Below, one piece after another: positions 1 to 5,130 of a stretch of DNA of 5,130 nucleotides (position 1 is its first letter; every line of letters begins with the position of its first letter). The DNA comes from Acholeplasmatales bacterium (GTDB taxonomy: Bacteria > Bacillota_I > Bacilli_A > Acholeplasmatales > Anaeroplasmataceae): the NCBI GenBank assembly GCA_900770055.1, contig CAAGJD010000103.1, forward strand, positions 1-5,130. Reading direction: 5' to 3'. The notes under the pieces are model-generated. The model saw only the letters and a program-made list of their open reading frames with translations. It did no database searches and was not told the DNA's origin. The position numbers and the translations under genes were made by a program.

Positions 1-396
1 ATAAAAAGAGAGTATAGAGCCTTTGTTAAAGGACATTTTAAAAATAATGACGGAATAATTAATTTACCGATAGGTGAAGATAGACATATTGCAAATAAAA
101 AAAGAGTTTCAAAAACAGGAAAGAATGCAGTAACCTATTATAAGGTTTTAAAGGAATATAAGAATTTTTCTTTAGTTTCTGTTTTATTAGAAACGGGAAG
201 AACACATCAAATAAGAGTACATTTTTCTAATATAGGCCATCCACTATTAGGAGATTTATTATATGGTGGAGATGATTTACTAATAAATAGAGTTGCTTTA
301 CATAGCTATAGTGTTAGTTTTATCCATCCTGTGTTTAGAGAAAAAATGTATTTTGAATGTGAACTTCCTTTCGATTTAGCTAGGTTGGGAGATTAG
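1..396 (+). CDS. RluA/RluD-family 23S rRNA pseudouridine synthase, C-terminal part (5' end outside window)
   Basis: The frame is open from base 1 and ends at TAG 394-396, giving 131 visible codons of a family whose members are usually about 300 residues. Seen, numbering from the first visible codon: YRAFVKG (5-11), AVTYYKVL (43-50), the family hallmark ETGRTHQIRVH (64-74), GHPLLGD followed by LYGG (79-90), and LHSYSVSFIHP (100-110). These are the conserved C-terminal blocks of the RluA superfamily, which isomerises uridine to pseudouridine in rRNA or tRNA in the cytoplasm. The catalytic Asp motif (GRLDxxTSG in the family) and any S4 RNA-binding domain should lie upstream and cannot be checked. 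The choice among RluA, RluC and RluD types, and hence the target uridine, is unresolved. The visible part shows no frameshift. Its stop is one base before the start of the first ABC transporter gene, so the two are probably cotranscribed. Confidence 0.93.
   Translation: MKREYRAFVKGHFKNNDGIINLPIGEDRHIANKKRVSKTGKNAVTYYKVLKEYKNFSLVSVLLETGRTHQIRVHFSNIGHPLLGDLLYGGDDLLINRVALHSYSVSFIHPVFREKMYFECELPFDLARLGD
387..391 (+). promoter_or_regulatory. Ribosome binding site of the first ABC subunit
   Basis: GGGAG lies inside the last codons of the pseudouridine synthase gene and ends six bases before ATG 398. It is a weaker site than those of the downstream genes. It supports ATG 398 as the start and suggests coupling to translation of the upstream gene, which stops at 396. 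Confidence 0.6.
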
Positions 397-397
397 T

Positions 398-2176
398 ATG
401 ATTACAGGGAAGCATGTTAATAAATATTATTTGAAGTATATAGTATATTTTATAATAGGCTTAATAGCTTTAATATTAGTAGATTATTTTCAACTTGAAA
501 TCCCTAAAATTTGTGGTCAAATTTTAGATGGAGTTGAGGATGGAAGTCTATTTAGTTCGGAAGCATCTAATAAAATAAGTCAGTATATGATGTATTTAGC
601 CTTTATAGCATTTATTATGTTTACAGGTAGATTTGCGTGGCGTTATACAATTTTAGGTGTAGCCGCAAGAATTGAGTCTGATTTAAGAGAGGATATGTTT
701 ATTCATGCTGAAAAGCTATCTAATCAGTATTATAAGGAGCATAAAACTGGTGCGTTAATGGCATTATTTACCAATGATTTACAAATGATAAGACAATGCT
801 TTGGAATGGGCACAATTGCTTTAGTTGATGCGGTATTTTTAGGTGGCTTTGCTTTATATAGAATGATTATGTGTAATTGGATATTAACCCTATTTAGTGT
901 GATTCCAATGGCACTAATTGCCGTACTTGCTGTATTTGTCGGTAGAATTATGCAAAAGAAGTTTAAAGAAAGACAAGAAGCTTATGATGCATTATCTGAT
1001 TTTACACAAGAAAATTTTAGTGGAATTTCTGTTGTTAAGGCTTTTGTAAAAGAGGTTAATGAAATACGTCACTTTGATAAAGTAAATCAAACTAATTATG
1101 ATAAAAATATTGCTCACGTTAGATATGCGACATTACTTGATGTATTATTAACGGCTATTTTATCATTAATTATTGCTTTATTATTTGGTGGTGGTGCTTA
1201 TTTCGTTATTAGTGATGCAATATTTTTTGGTGAGCAGTTTACGACTGGTAAATTATGGGAATTTGTTGCTTATTTTGATTCATTAATATGGCCTTTTATG
1301 GCTGTTGCACAGCTAATTAATATGCGTGCTCAAGGAAAAGCTTCCTATAATAGAATTAGTGAGCTTTTAGATGAAAAGGTAGAAATTGCTGATAATAATA
1401 TTGTAACAATAGATCAAATTGAAGGTAAAATTGAATTTAGAGATTTATCATTTAATTATCCTGATGATGATTCTGATGTATTATCAAATATTTCATTTAC
1501 TATTAATAAAGGTGAAATGGTTGGCATTATAGGCCCTACTGGCTGTGGTAAAACAACAATTGTTGATTTATTATTAAGAACCTATAATATAAGTGAAAAT
1601 AGTATATTAATTGATGATATTGATATTATGAGATTACCATATAAAAAGGTAAGAGATGCTATTGGCTATGTACCACAGGATAATTTCTTATTCTCTGATA
1701 CGATTGCGAATAATATTGCTTTTGCATTAACTGAAAATAATGATGAAGATATTATTAAGGCAGCAATGCTTGCTGATGTTCATAATAATATTGATGAATT
1801 TGAAAAGAAATATGAAACAATATTAGGAGAAAGAGGAGTAACTTTATCTGGTGGTCAAAAACAAAGAGTAAGTATTGCAAGAGCTTTAATTAAGGATCCT
1901 CAAATTTTAATATTTGATGATTCTGTTTCGGCAGTTGATACCAAAACAGAGGAAACTATCTTAAAAAATTTAAGAGAAATAAGAAGTGGTAAAACAACTA
2001 TTATGATAGCTCATCGTATTTCAACTGTTGAAACATTAGACAAGATTGTTGTCTTAGATGATGGTAAGGTATCAGGCGTAGGTACTCACGAGGAGCTACT
2101 TAATTCTAATGATTTATATAAAGAAATGGTTCGCCTTCAATCTCTTGAGGCAGAGGTTAATGGAGGTGATGAATAA
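398..2176 (+). CDS. Heterodimeric ABC exporter, subunit 1 (TM287/BmrC-like, degenerate Walker B)
   Basis: A 592-residue half-transporter with an N-terminal type-1 exporter membrane domain and a C-terminal ATPase. Six membrane segments are apparent, at roughly residues 13-33, 63-85, 137-158, 160-182, 246-272 and 285-308. The ATPase shows an A-loop Tyr354, Walker A GPTGCGKT (379-386), Q-loop Gln427, GERG before the signature (477-480), canonical signature LSGGQ (483-487), Walker B ILIFDD (503-508), D-loop SAVD (511-514) and H-loop His539. The base after Walker B Asp507 is Asp508 where most ABC proteins have the catalytic Glu. This substitution is characteristic of the degenerate subunit in heterodimers such as TM287/288 and BmrC/BmrD. 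The partner is encoded next, with a 1-base overlap. Inferred role: ATP-driven export of drugs, lipids or other hydrophobic compounds across the cytoplasmic membrane; the substrate is unknown. ATG 398 is chosen from its RBS and its fit with the upstream stop. Confidence 0.95.
   Translation: MITGKHVNKYYLKYIVYFIIGLIALILVDYFQLEIPKICGQILDGVEDGSLFSSEASNKISQYMMYLAFIAFIMFTGRFAWRYTILGVAARIESDLREDMFIHAEKLSNQYYKEHKTGALMALFTNDLQMIRQCFGMGTIALVDAVFLGGFALYRMIMCNWILTLFSVIPMALIAVLAVFVGRIMQKKFKERQEAYDALSDFTQENFSGISVVKAFVKEVNEIRHFDKVNQTNYDKNIAHVRYATLLDVLLTAILSLIIALLFGGGAYFVISDAIFFGEQFTTGKLWEFVAYFDSLIWPFMAVAQLINMRAQGKASYNRISELLDEKVEIADNNIVTIDQIEGKIEFRDLSFNYPDDDSDVLSNISFTINKGEMVGIIGPTGCGKTTIVDLLLRTYNISENSILIDDIDIMRLPYKKVRDAIGYVPQDNFLFSDTIANNIAFALTENNDEDIIKAAMLADVHNNIDEFEKKYETILGERGVTLSGGQKQRVSIARALIKDPQILIFDDSVSAVDTKTEETILKNLREIRSGKTTIMIAHRISTVETLDKIVVLDDGKVSGVGTHEELLNSNDLYKEMVRLQSLEAEVNGGDE
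2162..2170 (+). promoter_or_regulatory. Strong Shine-Dalgarno site of the second ABC subunit
   Basis: GGAGGTGAT is a perfect 9-base complement to the usual bacterial 16S 3' end (AUCACCUCC). It ends five bases before ATG 2176. It sits within the final codons of subunit 1 and fixes the subunit 2 start at the TAATG overlap, which favours coupled, balanced synthesis of the two subunits. Confidence 0.85.
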
Positions 2177-4047
2177 TGGAAAGATTTGATGATAATAAAA
2201 ACGTTAAAGCTTATAAGGATAGTAGTGTTATTAAAAGATTATTCGTTTATCTTAAACCATATATTCCAGCCTTTATTTTAGCTTTAGTATTAACTATAGT
2301 AACAGTAGTAGTAGATTTACTTCCAGCATATTTTGAAGGTCTATTAATTGGTATTTTAGGTCTTGATTTTACAAATTTTGATCCTGAATATCTAAAAAAT
2401 AATAAAGGAATGCTTGATTTTGCTAATAATATAATGGCTAATTATTCTCTTTCAATTAAGCAATTTAAGGAAATAATATCCTTATTTTTAGTAATAATAT
2501 TTGTTATTGTAATTATTGTTAGTGTATTTGTTGGCTATTTTACAAGAATGCTTCTTCAAAAAACTGGTCAAAAAATTATAATGAAGCTACGTAGAGATGT
2601 ATTTATTCATATTGAATCTTTATCAATTGCTCAAATTAATAAAACTCCTGTTGGTAAGCTAGTAACAAGAGTAACAAGTGATATGAATGCTATAAATGAT
2701 TTATTCACTAATGTAATAGTTAATTTAATTAGTCAGATTTTATCAATTATCTTTGTATTTATAATAATGATAATGATTTCACCAATATTAACATTATATA
2801 TGTGTATATTAATGCCAATACTTGCTGTATTATCTTATGTATTTAATAAAGTATCTCGTAAACAATATCGTAAAGTACGTGGCTGTGTTTCTAATGTTAA
2901 TGCTTTTTTGTCTGAAAATATTTCAGGTATGAAGATTACTCAAATCTTTAATCAAGAGGATAAAAAGCTTTCAGAATTTAGACAAAAGAATAATGAGCTT
3001 AGAAGTGCTTCAATTAAAGAGGTTTTAATCTTTGGTGTTTTTAGACCACTTATTTATGTTCTTTTTGTTGCAAGTCAAATTATTGTTTTATATAATGGCT
3101 TTGAATTAATTAAAAAGAATAAGCTTACAGTAGCTAATTACGTTTCATTCTATCAATATATAAGAAGCTTCTTTAATCCTATTCAGCAGTTAGCAGATAG
3201 ATTTAATCAGCTTCAAAGTGCCTTTGCTTCAGCAGAAAGAGTATTTGATGTATTAGATACAAAAATTGAAATTACTGATAGCAGTGATGCCATTGAAATT
3301 GATCACTTTGAGGGTATGATAGAATTTGATCATGTATGGTTTGCATATAATGATGATAATTGGATTTTAAAGGATGTTTCATTTAAGGTAATGCCTAAAC
3401 AAACTGTAGCCTTTGTAGGTGCGACTGGTGCTGGTAAAACCACAATTTTAGGTTTAATTGTAAGAAATTATGAAATTCAAAAGGGAGAAATTAGAATTGA
3501 TGGAATCCCTGTAAATAAAATAAAGATTGAGTGTTTAAGAAAATTAATTGGTCAAATGCTGCAGGATGTATTCTTGTTTTCTGGTAGTATTAGAAGCAAT
3601 ATTACCTTAAGAGAGGATTCTTTTACTGAAGAAGAAATTAATGAGGCTTGTAAATATGTAAATGCTGATAAATTTATTAATAAGCTTGATGGTGGCTTAG
3701 ACCATCAGGTATTAGAAAGAGGAGTTAACTTTTCAAGTGGAGAGCGTCAGCTATTATCATTTGCTAGAACGATTATTCATAAGCCTAATATTATGATATT
3801 AGATGAGGCAACATCGAATATTGATACAGAAACAGAGGTATTAATTCAAGATTCACTTCTAAAGATGATGCATGTAGGAACAATGCTTATTGTTGCTCAC
3901 AGATTATCAACTGTTCAGCATGCTGATATGATTATAGTACTACATAAAGGTAGAATTATGGAATATGGTAATCATCAGGAACTTTTAAGTCAGCATGGAT
4001 TATATTATAATTTATATGAACTTCAATATAAGCATTTAGAAAAATAA
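2176..4047 (+). CDS. Heterodimeric ABC exporter, subunit 2 (TM288/BmrD-like, catalytic Glu present)
   Basis: A 623-residue half-transporter with membrane domain then ATPase. Membrane segments appear near residues 31-60, 99-124, 177-200, 202-224, 282-307 and 318-336. The ATPase shows A-loop Tyr391, Walker A GATGAGKT (415-422), Q-loop Gln463, ERG (514-516), a divergent signature FSSGE (519-523) in place of LSGGQ, Walker B IMILDE (539-544) with catalytic Glu544, D-loop SNID (547-550) and H-loop His575. Paired head to tail with subunit 1, its Walker A/B should face that subunit's normal LSGGQ to make the competent site. Its own FSSGE should face subunit 1's Asp508 to make the degenerate site. About 28 more residues lie between the first membrane segment and the LRRD motif than in subunit 1, mostly in an outward-facing loop (about 62-97). 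Substrate unknown; multidrug or lipid export is the family precedent. Start ATG 2176 overlaps the upstream stop by one base. Confidence 0.95.
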   Translation: MERFDDNKNVKAYKDSSVIKRLFVYLKPYIPAFILALVLTIVTVVVDLLPAYFEGLLIGILGLDFTNFDPEYLKNNKGMLDFANNIMANYSLSIKQFKEIISLFLVIIFVIVIIVSVFVGYFTRMLLQKTGQKIIMKLRRDVFIHIESLSIAQINKTPVGKLVTRVTSDMNAINDLFTNVIVNLISQILSIIFVFIIMIMISPILTLYMCILMPILAVLSYVFNKVSRKQYRKVRGCVSNVNAFLSENISGMKITQIFNQEDKKLSEFRQKNNELRSASIKEVLIFGVFRPLIYVLFVASQIIVLYNGFELIKKNKLTVANYVSFYQYIRSFFNPIQQLADRFNQLQSAFASAERVFDVLDTKIEITDSSDAIEIDHFEGMIEFDHVWFAYNDDNWILKDVSFKVMPKQTVAFVGATGAGKTTILGLIVRNYEIQKGEIRIDGIPVNKIKIECLRKLIGQMLQDVFLFSGSIRSNITLREDSFTEEEINEACKYVNADKFINKLDGGLDHQVLERGVNFSSGERQLLSFARTIIHKPNIMILDEATSNIDTETEVLIQDSLLKMMHVGTMLIVAHRLSTVQHADMIIVLHKGRIMEYGNHQELLSQHGLYYNLYELQYKHLEK

Positions 4048-4060
4048 GAAAGGATGTGAT
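4047..4060 (+). promoter_or_regulatory. Extended Shine-Dalgarno site of the repeat-protein gene
   Basis: AGAAAGGATGTGAT matches the extended anti-anti-SD sequence AGAAAGGAGGTGAT at 13 of 14 positions and ends five bases before ATG 4066, the same register as the site at 2162-2170. It fills most of the 18-base gap between the second ABC subunit and the next gene, leaving no room for a terminator and little for a promoter. Confidence 0.8.
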
Positions 4061-4065
4061 AGATA

Positions 4066-4737
4066 ATGAAGTCTTTTATGTTTAAATATAAATATCGATT
4101 AGCTATTATATTAAGTGCGATTATATTAATTACATTATCTATCATTTTATATTTTAATATTCCTAGACTTAGCTATAAATATAGTGATTATTACGAAGGC
4201 TATATTGTTGATAAGGCTTATGGTAATAGTGATACTTATATTATAGATGATTATGTAAATGGCAAGCCAGTTGTTGGAGTTGGCACAAGAGCCTTTTTTA
4301 GACATTCAAATCTTAAAGAAATTATATTTAAAAATGAAGGTAATATTAAAATTATTGAAAAGCTAGCATTTGCTGAATGCTCAAAACTAAATAGTATTTC
4401 ACTTACTTATGTAACAGAAATCGAAAGAAACGCTTTTATGTATGATAAAGCTTTAGAAGAAATTAATATTTCTTCAAAATACATAGGTGCCTCAGCATTT
4501 TATAAATGTAGTAGCCTATCAAATGTTATTTTAAATGATGGTGTACTAAAAATTGGTTCAATGGCCTTTAGTGAAACAAATATTAAGACAATTACTATAC
4601 CGTCTACAGTTTTAGATATAGCTATAGATGCATTCTTATTTTGCGATAGCTTAGAACAAATAATTGTTAAAAGTAAGCATTTAATAAATAATGATTATTT
4701 AAATAGCTTAGATAATGTAATTTTTGAGGTGGAATAA
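4066..4737 (+). CDS. Membrane-anchored BspA-like leucine-rich repeat (LRR_5) protein, function unknown
   Basis: A 223-residue protein. Residues 1-11 are Lys/Arg-rich (K2, K7, K9, R11) and are followed by one hydrophobic stretch at about 12-30 ending ILYF. This suggests a signal anchor or an uncleaved signal peptide, with the rest outside the cell; there is no lipobox Cys and no C-terminal LPxTG motif. A short linker (about 34-66) leads into a repeat array marked by Ala-Phe pairs at 76, 101, 123, 144, 167 and 189, spaced 21-25 residues, with intervening patterns such as SNLKEIIF, SKLNSISL, SSLSNVIL and DSLEQIIV. This is the BspA/Treponema pallidum LRR (LRR_5) pattern, a beta-solenoid used for binding proteins or surfaces. 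BspA-type proteins in other bacteria act in adhesion, but this one is very short and no ligand can be inferred. It follows the exporter by 18 bases and overlaps udk by one base. The fold is fairly sure; the function is unknown. Confidence 0.88.
   Translation: MKSFMFKYKYRLAIILSAIILITLSIILYFNIPRLSYKYSDYYEGYIVDKAYGNSDTYIIDDYVNGKPVVGVGTRAFFRHSNLKEIIFKNEGNIKIIEKLAFAECSKLNSISLTYVTEIERNAFMYDKALEEINISSKYIGASAFYKCSSLSNVILNDGVLKIGSMAFSETNIKTITIPSTVLDIAIDAFLFCDSLEQIIVKSKHLINNDYLNSLDNVIFEVE
4726..4732 (+). promoter_or_regulatory. Ribosome binding site of uridine kinase
   Basis: GAGGTGG within the last codons of the repeat-protein gene ends four bases before ATG 4737. It supports that ATG, which overlaps the preceding TAA as TAATG, and implies translational coupling of the two genes. 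Confidence 0.75.
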
Positions 4738-5114
4738 TGAAACCATTATTAATATCAATAGCTGGTGGTACAGCGAGTGGAAAAACAACAGTAGTCGAAA
4801 AAATTGAAAAGCATTTTAATAGTAAAGATGTTACTGTCGTTTGTATGGATAATTATTACAAAAGAAGAGATGATTTATCATTAGAGGAAAGAAAGCTAAT
4901 TAATTATGATCATCCTGATGCTTTAGATTTAGAATTGTTAAAGAAACATCTTAATTTATTACTTTCAGGAGATGATATTGAATGTCCTATCTATGATTTT
5001 CAGCTTCATAATAGAAAAAGTAATACTATGAGGATAAAACCAACAAAAGTAATTCTTCTTGAAGGAATATTAGCATTATATGATGAGGAAATCAGAAATA
5101 TGTCAAATATTTAG
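4737..5114 (+). CDS. udk: Uridine kinase, N-terminal part, truncated by the sequence end (false stop)
   Basis: Uridine kinase phosphorylates uridine (and usually cytidine) with ATP or GTP to give UMP or CMP in cytoplasmic pyrimidine salvage. Seen in the 125 visible residues: P-loop GGTASGKT (10-17) close to the N-terminus; MDNYYK (37-42), whose Asp38 lines up with the catalytic Asp of characterised uridine-cytidine kinases; NYDHPDALD (56-64); the nucleoside-binding block PIYDFQLHNR (84-93); and LLEGIL (108-112 region). Known family members are about 205-215 residues, so roughly 40% is missing, including the lid and the arginine-rich region. The frame closes at TAG 5112-5114, but the AG belongs to sequencing adapter beginning at 5113. 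Genomic coding sequence therefore ends at about 5112, and the true protein continues off the end. Identity as udk is strong from motif order; a related member of the phosphoribulokinase/uridine kinase family is less likely. Confidence 0.93.
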   Translation: MKPLLISIAGGTASGKTTVVEKIEKHFNSKDVTVVCMDNYYKRRDDLSLEERKLINYDHPDALDLELLKKHLNLLLSGDDIECPIYDFQLHNRKSNTMRIKPTKVILLEGILALYDEEIRNMSNI

Positions 5115-5130
5115 ATCGGAAGAGCACACG
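5113..5130 (+). other. Illumina TruSeq adapter remnant (non-genomic)
   Basis: The terminal 18 bases, AGATCGGAAGAGCACACG, are identical to the beginning of the standard TruSeq read-1 3' adapter. The first A may be the library A-tail base. The segment is visibly richer in G and C than everything before it and breaks an otherwise intact uridine kinase frame. It is an assembly or trimming artefact and marks the physical end of a contig, so it should be masked. Confidence 0.95.

Noticed and set aside
431..456. A promoter-like pair, TTGAAG at 431-436 and TATAAT at 451-456, just inside the first ABC gene.
   Set aside because: The spacer is 14 bases, too short for a housekeeping promoter, and it lies within coding sequence after the start codon. 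TATAAT-like strings are expected by chance in DNA this AT-rich.
398..4047. A bacteriocin or peptide export system, or a novel defence system, built on the ABC pair and the repeat protein.
   Set aside because: Neither ABC subunit has an N-terminal C39 peptidase domain, no small precursor peptide or modification enzyme is encoded nearby, and the flanking genes are housekeeping.
4048..4065. A terminator or promoter between the second ABC gene and the repeat-protein gene.
   Set aside because: The gap is only 18 bases and is occupied by the Shine-Dalgarno site; there is no hairpin with a U-run.
4737..5114. A naturally short, 125-residue uridine kinase or a decayed pseudogene.
   Set aside because: The stop is formed by adapter bases and the frame and motifs are intact up to that point, so truncation by the sequence end explains it.
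1..5130. A Mollicutes-type genetic code (TGA read as Trp), suggested by the low GC.
   Set aside because: Tryptophans in the ABC genes are TGG, no frame needs a read-through TGA, and all natural stops seen are TAA or TAG. The standard code explains everything here, although absence of TGA stops means it is not strictly proven.

Overview
The window is strongly AT-rich (by eye roughly 30% GC), single-stranded in organisation and almost entirely coding. Five reading frames all run on the + strand and are packed with gaps of 1 and 18 bases and two 1-base TAATG stop/start overlaps. The Shine-Dalgarno sites are long and match the Bacillota-type 16S 3' end very well. Tryptophan is encoded by TGG and no in-frame TGA is used. 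Together with the BspA-type leucine-rich repeat protein, this suggests an AT-rich member of the Bacillota, perhaps a gut Bacilli lineage (Erysipelotrichia-, RF39- or Acholeplasma-like) using the standard bacterial code. The lineage is inference and cannot be fixed from this sequence.

Layout. 1-396 is the 3' part of an RluA/RluD-family rRNA pseudouridine synthase; its start and catalytic Asp lie upstream of the window. 398-2176 and 2176-4047 encode two ABC half-transporters, each with a membrane domain followed by an ATPase domain. They form a convincing heterodimeric exporter of the TM287/288 and BmrC/BmrD type: the first subunit has Asp where the catalytic Glu should be, and the second has a divergent signature motif, so one of the two composite ATP sites is expected to be degenerate. 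4066-4737 encodes a small membrane-anchored protein with about six BspA-like (LRR_5) repeats and no known function. 4737 onward is the N-terminal 125 codons of a uridine kinase (udk).

The last 18 bases (5113-5130) are not genomic. They match the start of the Illumina TruSeq read-1 3' adapter (AGATCGGAAGAGCACACG), and the apparent stop codon of the uridine kinase at 5112-5114 is created by one genomic T plus the adapter's AG. The kinase is therefore cut by the end of the assembled molecule, not naturally short.

The genes look like one transcription unit of mixed housekeeping (rRNA modification, pyrimidine salvage) and envelope (exporter, surface repeat protein) functions. No promoter, terminator, RNA gene, CRISPR array or mobile element was recognised, and no intergenic stretch exceeds 18 bases. 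I see no convincing previously undescribed system. The points most worth attention are the adapter-made false stop, the asymmetric ATPase pair and the orphan repeat protein translationally coupled to udk.
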